Source: an uncultured SAR86 cluster bacterium
GTDB taxonomy: Bacteria; Pseudomonadota; Gammaproteobacteria; Magnimaribacterales; AG-339-G14
Assembly (NCBI GenBank): GCA_902625415.1
Contig: CACOBG010000003.1
Location: 89,156 to 153,155 of the forward strand
Length of the DNA: 64,000 bases
Reading direction: 5' to 3'
The notes under the pieces are model-generated. The model was not told where the DNA came from. It made no database searches and saw only the letters and a program-made list of their open reading frames with translations. The position numbers and the translations under genes are program-made. Of this stretch, positions 41,907 through 51,180 are shown piece by piece; positions within the stretch are counted from its first letter, which is position 1, and every line of letters begins with the position of its first letter.

Positions 41907-43762
41907 AAGCTTTTGAATCTAAACAAACTTAAAAATCCTCCTAAAGCCATTATCAAAGCTCCCAGCCAAATGAGTCTAACAAAAGGCTTCAATTGAGCCT
42001 TTACCACCCAACCCTCTTCAACCTGGTCTCCAATAGAAATATACAAATCTTCTTTGATAGAAGGATATATTGCCGCTTCAGTCATTACTGATTTTGAAAC
42101 AGGATAATACCTTTTCTCAGCAATCAAATTAAACTCCTGATTTAAATTTTCCACTCTAAAACTTACTTCATCTGAAGAGAAATTTTTAGCAATATTTTTT
42201 TCTTCTCCAAGATAAGTGATTTTATAATTTTCCAATTCAAAAGGCTTTTCCTTGAAAGCGATTAATTCTTTTTGAGATTCTAAAGATGAAACAAGTCCTA
42301 TTCCTAAAATCATTATTGCTATTCCAAAATGTGAAAATCCCATTGATAAATTCACTTTTCTAGAATTTTTTATTTGTAAAAAAGCGTAATAAATTAGACC
42401 TGCCAAAATACTAGAGATCATTAAGTTCGTTACTGTGATTGATACTGAAATATTATTTAAAAAGAGAGCACTCAAACTAACAGTCAATAAAATCAAGATT
42501 ACAAAATAAAAGTACAAAGTTTTAGGCTTGGTTGTTCTTGACGACCAGTTGCTTAGAATTCCAAATCCTTGAAAAAAAGCCAAAAAGAATGCAATGGGCA
42601 CGGTTACTGAATCAAAATAAGGCTTGCCCACAGAAATATCTTTTCCTCCAGAAAAGATTTCATAGATTATTGGATAGATAGTCCCAAAAAGAATAGCAAC
42701 CGCCAAAATAATTAAAAAAACGTTATTGATTAAAAAGAAAAATTCTCTAGAAAGAATAGATCCATATGTATAACTTAAATCGGTTAGTTTTGAGCTTGAG
42801 TAGATAATCAAAGAAAAAATCAATACAAATAAAATTATAAAAAGAAGAATTAAACCTCTTTCAGGATCTAGGGCAAAGGTGTGAACTGAGGTAACAACCC
42901 CAGACCTAACTAGAAATAAGCCAATGTAGCTAGATAAAATTGCACCTAAAGATAAAAGCACCGTCCACTTAGAAAAAATATTTCTCTTTGAAGTGGCTAT
43001 TGCAGAATGAATTAAAGCTGTTGCAATAAGCCAAGGTATTAAAGAGGAATTTTCAACTGGATCCCAAAACCACCAACCTCCCCAACCAAGTTCATAGTAA
43101 GCCCACCAACTTCCCAGTGCGATACCCAAAGTTAAAAATGACCAAGAAATTACTGACCAATTTTTTAAATCGCTTGCCCAATTTTTATAACTTGGGTCTA
43201 TGCAACGCGCCATAGCAATAGCAAACGGTAAAGTTAGAGCGGTATAGCCAAGATAAAGAGTTGGCGGATGAATGGTAAAAGCAAAATCTTGCAGCAAAGG
43301 ATTTAAGTCCAAACCTCCTTCGGGAGAGAAAGGAAGTAATCTTTCGAAAGGATTTGAAGTAAAGATTACAAAACCTGAAAAAAGGGAAAATATGACGAAT
43401 AGAAAAAATATGCCAAAACTAGATTGAGATTTTAAGTAGAAAATCAAAGTCCAAAGACTAAGAAATAAAAGATACAAAAGCATAGAACCTTCATGACCAC
43501 CCCATAGTGCAGCAAATTTATAATAATCAGGCAGATTTTCATTAGAGTTATTTGCCACATACAAAACACTAAAATCGTCAGTTAAAAAACTTATTTCAAG
43601 ACATATAAAACTCAATAGAACACTGAAAAAGAATAGATAAACTATTTTAGGAGAAATAATGAAATTGTTATTTCTATAAAATGAGAAAGAGTTGCCGAAG
43701 ACATAAAAACTAGAAATGGTAAAAGCTAACACTAAAAATAATAAACCTATTTCTGGAATCAT
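41903..43762 (-). CDS. ccmF: Cytochrome c-type biogenesis protein CcmF
   Basis: KFAALWGGHEGSMLLYLLFLSLW, FTIHPPTLYLGYTALTLPFAIAMA, YYELGWGGWWFWDPVENSSLIPWL. Confidence 0.97.
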   Translation of the reverse strand: MIPEIGLLFLVLAFTISSFYVFGNSFSFYRNNNFIISPKIVYLFFFSVLLSFICLEISFLTDDFSVLYVANNSNENLPDYYKFAALWGGHEGSMLLYLLFLSLWTLIFYLKSQSSFGIFFLFVIFSLFSGFVIFTSNPFERLLPFSPEGGLDLNPLLQDFAFTIHPPTLYLGYTALTLPFAIAMARCIDPSYKNWASDLKNWSVISWSFLTLGIALGSWWAYYELGWGGWWFWDPVENSSLIPWLIATALIHSAIATSKRNIFSKWTVLLSLGAILSSYIGLFLVRSGVVTSVHTFALDPERGLILLFIILFVLIFSLIIYSSSKLTDLSYTYGSILSREFFFLINNVFLIILAVAILFGTIYPIIYEIFSGGKDISVGKPYFDSVTVPIAFFLAFFQGFGILSNWSSRTTKPKTLYFYFVILILLTVSLSALFLNNISVSITVTNLMISSILAGLIYYAFLQIKNSRKVNLSMGFSHFGIAIMILGIGLVSSLESQKELIAFKEKPFELENYKITYLGEEKNIAKNFSSDEVSFRVENLNQEFNLIAEKRYYPVSKSVMTEAAIYPSIKEDLYISIGDQVEEGWVVKAQLKPFVRLIWLGALIMALGGFLSLFRFKSL

Positions 43763-44181
43763 TTTTCAAGAGCCTTTTTTACTTCTTTGGGAACATAGTT
43801 TTCATCATGCTTAGCTAAAATTTGATAAGCATCAAGACTCATCTTGCTTTTATCAAAGTAGCCTGTAGCAACTACTCCAGCGTTTTCTTTAAATAAATCT
43901 GGAAGAATGCCTGTGTAATTTACTGCAATAGATTTTTTTAAGTCAGTAATTATGAATTCAATTTCTAAAGAGTCTGTTGCTCTCCTTACACTTCCAATTT
44001 CAACCAAACCTCCTGCTCTGATTGCATTTCTTCCTTGAGGTGGATTCTCAAACAAATCTGATGGTGAGTAGAATAAATTTACATTGTCTCTGATGGCAAG
44101 ATAAACCAAAACAAAAGCAAGGGCTGAACAAAAAACTATGAACAGAACTCCATAAAGTCTTTTTAATCTATGTTGTTTCAT
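43759..44181 (-). CDS. ccmE: Cytochrome c maturation protein CcmE
   Basis: IRAGGLVEIGSVRR, YTGILPDLFKENAGVVATGYFD, LAKHDENYVPKEV (heme-binding H..Y). Confidence 0.96.
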   Translation of the reverse strand: MKQHRLKRLYGVLFIVFCSALAFVLVYLAIRDNVNLFYSPSDLFENPPQGRNAIRAGGLVEIGSVRRATDSLEIEFIITDLKKSIAVNYTGILPDLFKENAGVVATGYFDKSKMSLDAYQILAKHDENYVPKEVKKALEK

Positions 44182-44305
44182 TATTTTTTATCTTGGATTC
44201 GTTCTTTTTTATTTTTACTAGAGGCAAATAAATTAAAAGCAAGCAAATAAATCCCGTTATTGAAACAACCGACCAGATATGAATATTAAATTCTCCAAAA
44301 TCCAT
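44168..44305 (-). CDS. ccmD: CcmD-like small membrane protein (not in the supplied ORF track)
   Basis: 45 aa MDFGEFNIHIWSVVSITGFICLLLIYLPLVKIKKNESKIKNNETT located between ccmC and ccmE; overlaps ccmE start by 14 nt. Confidence 0.85.
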   Translation of the reverse strand: MDFGEFNIHIWSVVSITGFICLLLIYLPLVKIKKNESKIKNNETT

Positions 44306-44307
44306 AG

Positions 44308-45057
44308 TTAATTATTGCTTGAAAGTTTTTTGAACCATTCCTTGTTTTGCTCTCTGGAAGATATTTCTGCTCTCATAAAAAGGAGTCCAGTAAAAAAAAC
44401 AAACAAATAAACTCCTAAAATTGAGAGTAGTAATGGGATAAGCATTTCACTGGAAATAGAGGACCCACCGGAAATAGATATTGATGCAGGTTGATGAAGG
44501 GTATTCCACCAATCAACTGATTTTTTTACTATCGGAAGATTTACAACCCCAACCAGGGTTATTATAGAAACTGCAGTGTCAGCAGACTTTCTAGAGGTAA
44601 AAGTCGATTGCATGCCAATGATTGCCAAATAAAATAAAAAAAGTACTAAAGTAGAGGTCAGGCGAGCATCCCATACCCACCAAGTTCCCCAAGTTGGCTG
44701 TCCCCAGATAGCTCCGCTTAGCAATCCAATAAAGGTAAAAGCTGCACCTATTGGAGCAAGGCTTTTAATATAGACTCCTGCCATTTTCATTCGCCAAATT
44801 AAAAAAACTGCTGCCGCAACAGACATTGAATAATAGATGACTTGAGATACAGATACCGCTGGAACATGAAAATATATTATTCGATAAACATCTCCTTGAA
44901 CCGCATCAGTAGGAGAGAAAAATAAGCCCCAAATAGAAGAAATGACTATTAATGAAATACTGAAAAATCCCACAATTGGAATTACTTTGCCAGAGATTTT
45001 GTAAAACCAAGGAAAAGATCCAAGTTTATGATAAAAATTCTTTAATACCTGAAACAT
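44308..45057 (-). CDS. ccmC: Heme ABC transporter permease CcmC
   Basis: DAVQGDVYRIIYFHVPAVSVSQVIYYSM, GAIWGQPTWGTWWVWDARLTSTLVLFLFYL. Confidence 0.97.
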   Translation of the reverse strand: MFQVLKNFYHKLGSFPWFYKISGKVIPIVGFFSISLIVISSIWGLFFSPTDAVQGDVYRIIYFHVPAVSVSQVIYYSMSVAAAVFLIWRMKMAGVYIKSLAPIGAAFTFIGLLSGAIWGQPTWGTWWVWDARLTSTLVLFLFYLAIIGMQSTFTSRKSADTAVSIITLVGVVNLPIVKKSVDWWNTLHQPASISISGGSSISSEMLIPLLLSILGVYLFVFFTGLLFMRAEISSREQNKEWFKKLSSNN

Positions 45058-45059
45058 AT

Positions 45060-45719
45060 CTAATTAAAATGAAGTTTCAATGCCCCTACCGAAGCAAACA
45101 AAATAATTGGCAACAAAAAAATAAGTATTGCTGTAAGTAACAAAATATTTGAAGAAAAGTTAATGCCGTTCAATGAGTAATTAATCGCCTGAGTTCCTAA
45201 TATTAAGACTGGCAAACTCAAAGGCAACATTAGTGCGGGTCCAGTGATGCTGTTTTTTCCAAGAGAAAGTGCTCCAGCTAGCGCCCCAAACAAACAAATG
45301 GTGGGAGTTCCAATTAACAAACTTATGATTAAAGGTTTTAAGCCTTCCTGAGGAAAATAAAGTAAAAAAACAGACAAAACAGAAAGGATGATGATTGGTA
45401 AACAACTAAAAATCCAATTCACAAAAATTTTTATCAAAACAATCAATGAAAGATTTTGTCCAGAAGCCAATAAAAGCTCAATGCTTCCATCTTCATAGTC
45501 TTCGGAAAATATATTTTGAAAAGATATTAAAGTGGATAACAGGACAGTAATCCAAATTAAACCAGGGGCTAAATTTTTTAATATATCTGGATCGTTGGAA
45601 ATTCCAATTGGATACAAAGAAATAGAAATCAAAAAAAAGACTACTGGGCTAATGAAAGACGAAGACTTTCTTGAATAGATAAGAAATTCCTTTTTAAGTA
45701 TTTTTATAGGATAGATCAT
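45060..45719 (-). CDS. ccmB: Heme exporter protein CcmB
   Basis: FQNIFSEDYEDGSIELLLASGQNLSLIVLIKIFVNW; between ccmA and ccmC. Confidence 0.94.
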   Translation of the reverse strand: MIYPIKILKKEFLIYSRKSSSFISPVVFFLISISLYPIGISNDPDILKNLAPGLIWITVLLSTLISFQNIFSEDYEDGSIELLLASGQNLSLIVLIKIFVNWIFSCLPIIILSVLSVFLLYFPQEGLKPLIISLLIGTPTICLFGALAGALSLGKNSITGPALMLPLSLPVLILGTQAINYSLNGINFSSNILLLTAILIFLLPIILFASVGALKLHFN

Positions 45720-46297
45720 CAGTTAAAAAGATTCATATCAATTAAAGGAAAATCATCACTAGATCTATCATGAGATGAAAAAATAATTTTTGCTCCAGCA
45801 TTTATTTTCAAATCAAAGATTTCTAGAAGAAGATCAGTCGTTTTGCGATCTAAATTATTGAAAGGCTCATCAAGAAGATAGAGATTAGCTGCTGAAAGAA
45901 TAAAACTTGCAAGATTTATTTTTCGTTTTTGCCCTTCTGAAAGATATGCTGACTGAATATCAGCATGATCAATAAGGTCTAGTTTATCGAGAACAGAATT
46001 AATCTGGGAATGAGAAATTTCAGGCAATCTGATATCAAAATAAATGTTCTCTCTAGGTGATAAATTATTTTTTAATCCGGTTTTATGACCCGAATAAAAT
46101 ACTAAATTATCATCTGGAAAAGATAATTCTCCTTCATAATTTTTATAGATGCCTGAAAGAATTTTCAGCAAAGTTGATTTGCCAGAACCATTGTCTCCTA
46201 CGAGCTTAAAAACACTGTCGTTTGCGAATTCAAAGCTCAGATTTGAAAAAATATATTTATCATCAAACTTGTATGATAAATTTGCTGTTTTTAGCAT
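45719..46297 (-). CDS. ccmA: Heme exporter ATP-binding protein CcmA
   Basis: LVGDNGSGKSTLLKILSGIYKNYEG, LSEGQKRKINLASFILSAANLYLLDEPFNNLD. Confidence 0.95.
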   Translation of the reverse strand: MLKTANLSYKFDDKYIFSNLSFEFANDSVFKLVGDNGSGKSTLLKILSGIYKNYEGELSFPDDNLVFYSGHKTGLKNNLSPRENIYFDIRLPEISHSQINSVLDKLDLIDHADIQSAYLSEGQKRKINLASFILSAANLYLLDEPFNNLDRKTTDLLLEIFDLKINAGAKIIFSSHDRSSDDFPLIDMNLFN

Positions 46298-46380
46298 CTA
46301 AATATGCGGTTATTACTAAAATTAATTAAATTCGGTCGTTATTATAACTATAATATCTATTCAAAATTTGAGTATTAAAT

Positions 46381-46833
46381 ATGGACTTTGGAAAGAGAAT
46401 AAGTATAGAAGCCGTAGAAGAAGGTAATGAATTCATGCCTAAGTTCGATGGTCAGGGTCTTATTCCTGTAATAACTTTGGAAGAAAGCTCAAATCTGGTC
46501 TTGATGCACGGTTATCTCAACAAGGAGGCTTTAAAACTCTCTATTGAGACTAAACAAGCCCATTATTGGAGTAGAAGCAGAGAGCAGTTGTGGAAAAAAG
46601 GCGAAACAAGCGGTCTTTATCAAAATATCAAAGAAATTCTTGTTGATGACGATCAAGATTGTGTGATTTTTAAAGTAGAAGTAGAAGGCTCAGGAGCGAG
46701 TTGTCACGTAGGTTATAAATCCTGTTTCTACAGATCAGTAGAAAACCTTAAAGACTTAGAGTTTGTAGAAGAAGAGAAACTATTTGATCCTGAGGAAGTC
46801 TACGAAGGACTAGAAAATCCTACCAAACTTTAA
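46381..46833 (+). CDS. hisI: Phosphoribosyl-AMP cyclohydrolase
   Basis: LMHGYLNKEALKLSIETKQAHYWSRSREQLWKKGETSG, DDDQDCVIFKVE, SCHVGYKSCFYR. Confidence 0.95.
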   Translation: MDFGKRISIEAVEEGNEFMPKFDGQGLIPVITLEESSNLVLMHGYLNKEALKLSIETKQAHYWSRSREQLWKKGETSGLYQNIKEILVDDDQDCVIFKVEVEGSGASCHVGYKSCFYRSVENLKDLEFVEEEKLFDPEEVYEGLENPTKL

Positions 46834-46838
46834 ATTTA

Positions 46839-46914
46839 GCCCTTGTAGTTTAATCGGATAAAACGGCCGCCTCCTAAGTGGCAGCTCCAGGTTCGATTCC
46901 TGGCAGGGGCACCA
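46839..46914 (+). tRNA. tRNA-Arg (anticodon CCT), CCA encoded
   Basis: GCCCTTGTAGTTTAATCGGATAAAACGGCCGCCTCCTAAGTGGCAGCTCCAGGTTCGATTCCTGGCAGGGGCACCA; loop CTCCTAA. Confidence 0.96.
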
Positions 46915-46926
46915 AACAGTGAGTTA

Positions 46927-47166
46927 TTAAGTTCTAGGTTTAGCTTCGTTAACTGTTAGTTTTCTACCTTCAAGATCAGAGTCATTCATGGCTTCAATCG
47001 CTTCTGGACCTCCAGATTCTAGTTCAACAAAGCCAAAGCCTCTTGATCTTTTAGTATCTCTGTCCGTAATGACATTTGCTGATATGACACTACCAAATTC
47101 AGAAAATAATTCTTCTAATTGAGAGTTGTCGACACTCCATGGGAGATTTCCTACATATAATTTCAT
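46927..47166 (-). CDS. RRM-domain RNA-binding protein
   Basis: KLYVGNLPWSVDNSQLEELFSEFGSV...DRDTKRSRGFGFVEL (RNP2/RNP1). Confidence 0.95.
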   Translation of the reverse strand: MKLYVGNLPWSVDNSQLEELFSEFGSVISANVITDRDTKRSRGFGFVELESGGPEAIEAMNDSDLEGRKLTVNEAKPRT

Positions 47167-47258
47167 ATTTACCTTTAAGTTAAAGCATTAAATACTATAT
47201 AAAAATTATTAACAGGTTTATTTAGAAAATTCTCTGAAAAAATTAAGTATATAACTAG

Positions 47259-47292
47259 AAAAAATTATCCCTCCTGTTTCCAAGAGGGATAA
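47259..47292 (-). terminator. Intrinsic terminator downstream of metY
   Basis: 9-bp stem TTATCCCTC/GAGGGATAA (47265-47273, 47284-47292) followed on the minus strand by T6. Confidence 0.8.
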
Positions 47293-47301
47293 ATATTTTT
47301 T

Positions 47302-48609
47302 TTATTTTGAAGCTTTGTCTATAGCTTGTGAAATATCTGCAATGATATCTTCAGCATTTTCAATACCGATTGATAATCTTACATATCCAGGTGTCACCCC
47401 AGCAGATTCTTGTTCTTCAGGAGCAAGCTGGCTGTGAGTTGTAGTTGCTGGATGGATAGCAAGAGATCTTGAGTCTCCAATATTTGCAACATGATATAGA
47501 AGCTCTAGGGAGTCAATAAATTTACTTCCAGCTTCTTTTCCACCTGGTAACTCAAATCCAACAAGTGCACCATAACCACCGGTCATGTATTTATCAGCCT
47601 TTTCTTTTTCAGCACCTTCGAAAAGGCCTGGATAAGTGACTGATTGAACTTTTTTGTTGGAGGCTAAAAATTCAGCAACTTGTTGTGCATTGTTGGCATG
47701 TTCACGCATTCTCAAAGGCAGTGTCTCTAATCCTTGAATAAACATCCAAGCATTAAAGGGACTCATAGCTCCGCCTAAGTCTCTAAGAAGTGTAGTTCTT
47801 AATTTAAGTAAGTAAGCAAACGGTAAGCCCATGTTTTTGGTCACTTGCTCATCCCAGACAACTCCGCCATAACAAGGATCAGGAGTATTTAAGGCAGGCT
47901 GTCTATCTGCTCCAGCTTTACCCCAATCAAAATTACCGCCATCAAGGATAAGTCCTCCGATAGTTGTTCCATGTCCGCCAATGTATTTCGTAGTTGAATA
48001 AGTGGTTACCGCAGCACCGTGGTCAAACGGACGACAGAGAACTGGTGCAGCAGTATTGTCTACGATCAAAGGTATGCCATGATTTCTTCCTATTTCTGCA
48101 ACTTCACCAATTGGAAATACTTGAAGTTTTGGATTGGGCAGAGTTTCTGCAAAATAAGCTCTGGTTTTATCGTCAGTAGCTTTTTCAAAATTAGCTGGAT
48201 CTGTTGGATCAACAAATCTAACTTCTATTCCCATTTCTTTAAGGTTGTTTTTAAACTGGTTGTATGTTCCGCCATACAAGTGTGAAGAAGAGACAATGTT
48301 ATCCCCTGCTCTAGCAACATTTTGAATTGAGTATGCCGATGCGGTTTGTCCTGAAGAAACAGCTAATCCTGCTGCTGCTCCATCTAAAGCAGCCATTCTT
48401 TGCTCAAGAACATCACAAGTTGGATTCATGATTCGGGTGTAAATATTTCCGAATTCTTGCAACCCGAATAAGCTTGCTGCATGAGCTGTATCGTTAAACT
48501 GGTAACTTGTAGTTTGGTGAATGGGAACGGCTACTGAACCAGTAGTTTCATCATTACGCCACCCTGCGTGCAGAGCAATCGTTTCTAAATTTTTTCCTTC
48601 ATATGCCAT
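47302..48609 (-). CDS. metY: O-acetylhomoserine sulfhydrylase (aminocarboxypropyltransferase)
   Basis: TIALHAGWRNDETTGSVAVPIHQTTSYQFNDT, FGNIYTRIMNPTCDVLEQRMAALDGAAAGLAVSSGQTA, YSTTKYIGGHGTTIGG. Confidence 0.96.
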   Translation of the reverse strand: MAYEGKNLETIALHAGWRNDETTGSVAVPIHQTTSYQFNDTAHAASLFGLQEFGNIYTRIMNPTCDVLEQRMAALDGAAAGLAVSSGQTASAYSIQNVARAGDNIVSSSHLYGGTYNQFKNNLKEMGIEVRFVDPTDPANFEKATDDKTRAYFAETLPNPKLQVFPIGEVAEIGRNHGIPLIVDNTAAPVLCRPFDHGAAVTTYSTTKYIGGHGTTIGGLILDGGNFDWGKAGADRQPALNTPDPCYGGVVWDEQVTKNMGLPFAYLLKLRTTLLRDLGGAMSPFNAWMFIQGLETLPLRMREHANNAQQVAEFLASNKKVQSVTYPGLFEGAEKEKADKYMTGGYGALVGFELPGGKEAGSKFIDSLELLYHVANIGDSRSLAIHPATTTHSQLAPEEQESAGVTPGYVRLSIGIENAEDIIADISQAIDKASK

Positions 48610-48629
48610 GGTTTATCTCCATAAATTAT

Positions 48630-48663
48630 TAAAAAAAAACCTGTTTGCTTTCGCTAAACAGGT
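48630..48663 (-). terminator. Leader attenuator upstream of metY
   Basis: Minus strand ACCTGTTT-A-GC-GAAA-GC-AAACAGGT hairpin followed by T9, in the 5' leader of metY. Confidence 0.88.
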
Positions 48664-48671
48664 CAAAAAAA

Positions 48672-48724
48672 ATCCTGTTTAGCAAATTTTATAAAGCGTT
48701 TGCAAGTCGGTTAAATCAACGCTA
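48672..48724 (-). promoter_or_regulatory. SAM-II (SAM_alpha)-type riboswitch aptamer upstream of metY
   Basis: Minus strand TAGCGTTGATTTAACCGACTTGCAAACGCTTTATAAAATTTGCTAAACAGG: P1 AGCGT/ACGCT, conserved GATTTAA, TTGCAA and GCTAAA blocks; aligns without gaps to the SAM-II crystal construct as I remember it. Confidence 0.9.
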
Positions 48725-48766
48725 TAAATGCAATATACACAAAAATATCAAAAAAGAGAAAAAAAA

Positions 48767-49627
48767 ATGAAAGATTTTGAAAGTTTGAAAACTTCTATAA
48801 AAAATAAAGTTTTGACGGTTGTCTTTAATAGGCCTGAAAAAATGAATACCTTTTCTGGACAAATGTTAAAAGATATCTTGGAGCTTCTTGATGAGGCTGA
48901 AAAGGATGATGACATTCGAGCAGTTATTTTTACTGGTTCTGGAAAAGCTTTTTGTGCAGGAGCTGACCTATCTTCAGGTGAGGATACGTTTGATATGTCC
49001 GACAAAGGCAAGGCTAAGACTGAAGTTAAAAGAGATACTGGTGGAATACTTACTTTAAGATTGTTTGATTTTAAAAAACCATTAATTGCAGCAATAAATG
49101 GAGCGGCTGTAGGAGTAGGTGTGACTATGACACTTCCTATGGATGTCAGAATATGTTCTGAGAAGGCTAAATTTGGATTCGTGTTTGCTAAAAGAGGCAT
49201 CGTTCCTGAAGCTTGTTCAAGCTGGTTTCTGCCTAAAATTGTCGGTATTTCTAATGCTCTGCAGTGGTGCCTGTCTGGAAAAATTTTTATGCCTCAAGAA
49301 GCTCTAGACAAGGGATTGGTTACGGAAGTTACTCCAGAAGATAAATTACTAGAAAAAGCCGAAGAAATAGCAACCGATTTTGTAGAAGCTACTTCTAGCC
49401 TTTCAGTAACTCTTATCAGGCAAATGCTATGGAAAATGTTAGGCGCTGATCATCCTATGGAAGCTCATAAAATTGACTCTAGAGGAGTATATTCACTTGG
49501 TAAAACCGGTGAAGCCAGTGAAGGCGTTATGTCTTTTTTAGAAAAGAGAGAGCCAAACTTTCCTGGAAAAGTTAGCAAAGATTTGCCTGAATTTTACCCA
49601 TGGTGGGATGACAAAGAATTCAAATAA
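48767..49627 (+). CDS. Enoyl-CoA hydratase/isomerase family protein
   Basis: VVFNRPEKMNTFSGQM, FTGSGKAFCAGADLSSG, AAINGAAVGVGVTMTLPMDVRI; ORF extends to 48728 but ATG 48767 is the better start. Confidence 0.93.
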   Translation: MKDFESLKTSIKNKVLTVVFNRPEKMNTFSGQMLKDILELLDEAEKDDDIRAVIFTGSGKAFCAGADLSSGEDTFDMSDKGKAKTEVKRDTGGILTLRLFDFKKPLIAAINGAAVGVGVTMTLPMDVRICSEKAKFGFVFAKRGIVPEACSSWFLPKIVGISNALQWCLSGKIFMPQEALDKGLVTEVTPEDKLLEKAEEIATDFVEATSSLSVTLIRQMLWKMLGADHPMEAHKIDSRGVYSLGKTGEASEGVMSFLEKREPNFPGKVSKDLPEFYPWWDDKEFK

Positions 49628-51165
49628 TGTCCTGGAAAAAAGAAATTTCTCAAATTAAGCTTAGGGAAAAGCTAGCTAAGCAACAAGGTGGTCCTGAAGC
49701 GGTTAAATTACAGCACAATAAAGGACGTCTTACTTTACGCGAGAGAATAGACCTTTTGCTTGATAAAGAATCTTTTGAAGAGATTGGAAAAGTTGCTGGA
49801 GGAGCTGAATACGATGATGAAGGAAATCTAACCTCCCTCACCCCGGCAAATTTTATTTTAGGCTTTGGAAAAATTGATGGACAAGATGTAATAGTTGGCG
49901 GTGAAGATTTTACAGTTAAAGGTGGTTCTCCTAACGCTGCAGGTTTAAGAAAAAGTGTTTATACGGAAGATCTAGCAGTTAAACATAAATTTCCATTGGT
50001 GAGACTTCATGAAGGTGGCGGAGGCTCAGTTGCAGGACCAAGTAAAGAAAAAAAAGGTTATGGCGGAGATCCAGTTTTTGCTAGATCGAGATTTAAGTCC
50101 GTTGCGCAAACTCTTAAAGAAGTTCCAGTTGTTTCTGCCGCCCTAGGCCCTGTCGCAGGACTGCCAGCCTCTCGTTTTGTAGGCTCTCACTTCAGATTAA
50201 TGGTCAAAGACAACGCTCAAATTTTAGTTGCAGGTCCAGCTGTGGTCTCTAGAGCTTTTGGTAAAGATTTTACAAAAGAGGAGTTGGGAGGCTCTGACGT
50301 TCACAAGAAAAATGGTGTTACAGATAACATTGCTGAATCTGAAGAGGACGCTTTTAATCAAATTAAAAAATTTCTATCTTTCTTTCCACCCAATATTTAT
50401 GAACTTCCGCCAAAAAAAGAATCAAAAGATGACATAAATAGATCGGAAAAAATTCTTGAAGAAATCATTCCTAAGGACAGAAAAAAAACTTATGAGATGA
50501 GAGAGATAATCAAAATGGTAGTTGATGACAAAAATTTTTTTGAAATATCTAATTTTTTTGGTAGAGGAATCATTACAGGATTTGCTCGACTTAATGGTTT
50601 TTCAGTTGGTATTTTTGCAAATGATAGTAACTTTTATGCTGGTTCAATGACTGCTGATAATGCAAAAAAAACTACTCGTTTTATTAAACTGTGCGATCAA
50701 TTTAATATTCCAATTTTAACAATTGTTGACGAACCTGGTTTCTTAATTGGCAAAAAAGCTGAAGAAGATGCAACCATACTTCATGGAACGGAGGCAGTTT
50801 TGGCTGCTGCAGATTCCACTATTCCATGGTGCACTCTCTTGGTAAGAAAATCTTTTGGTGTTGCTGCTGCAGCTCACTTTGGAGAAGATCCTTATGTTTT
50901 AGCTTGGCCCTCTTCTGAAGCAGGCGCGCTACCTTTAGAGGGAGGAGTTGCTGTTGCTTTCGGAAAAGAAATTGCCAAAGCAAAGGATCCCGAAAAAAAG
51001 AGGAAGGAAATAGAGGAAAAATTAGCAAAGTCTCAAAGTCCCTTCCCCAGAGCAGAGGCTTTTTCGGTGCATGAAATTATTGACCCGAAAGACACAAGGC
51101 AGTATCTTTGCTCATGGATTACTAGAGTCCAAAAAAGTTTAGAAGTAAAATTACTAGATAAATAA
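49627..51165 (+). CDS. Acyl-CoA carboxylase carboxyltransferase subunit (PccB/MmdA-like)
   Basis: KLQHNKGRLTLRERIDLLLDKESFEEIG, FNIPILTIVDEPGFLIGKKAEE, GAEAVLAAADSTIPW-type region. Confidence 0.92.
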   Translation: MSWKKEISQIKLREKLAKQQGGPEAVKLQHNKGRLTLRERIDLLLDKESFEEIGKVAGGAEYDDEGNLTSLTPANFILGFGKIDGQDVIVGGEDFTVKGGSPNAAGLRKSVYTEDLAVKHKFPLVRLHEGGGGSVAGPSKEKKGYGGDPVFARSRFKSVAQTLKEVPVVSAALGPVAGLPASRFVGSHFRLMVKDNAQILVAGPAVVSRAFGKDFTKEELGGSDVHKKNGVTDNIAESEEDAFNQIKKFLSFFPPNIYELPPKKESKDDINRSEKILEEIIPKDRKKTYEMREIIKMVVDDKNFFEISNFFGRGIITGFARLNGFSVGIFANDSNFYAGSMTADNAKKTTRFIKLCDQFNIPILTIVDEPGFLIGKKAEEDATILHGTEAVLAAADSTIPWCTLLVRKSFGVAAAAHFGEDPYVLAWPSSEAGALPLEGGVAVAFGKEIAKAKDPEKKRKEIEEKLAKSQSPFPRAEAFSVHEIIDPKDTRQYLCSWITRVQKSLEVKLLDK

Positions 51166-51180
51166 TTAAAGAGGATAAAT

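Noticed and set aside
48601-48650. Tandem SAM-V element after the SAM-II aptamer, as in Pelagibacter leaders
   Set aside because: Between the terminator and the metY start there is only AATAATTTATGGAGATAAACC, too short and without the expected core; one aptamer only.
48725-48755. Promoter TTGATA-N17-TTTATA upstream of the riboswitch
   Set aside because: The implied start site would fall inside P1 of the aptamer; alternatives are weak, so I do not call a specific promoter.
48748-49200. 150-aa minus-strand ORF over the enoyl-CoA hydratase gene
   Set aside because: Antisense shadow of a conserved gene (Ser/Pro-rich), with no independent support.
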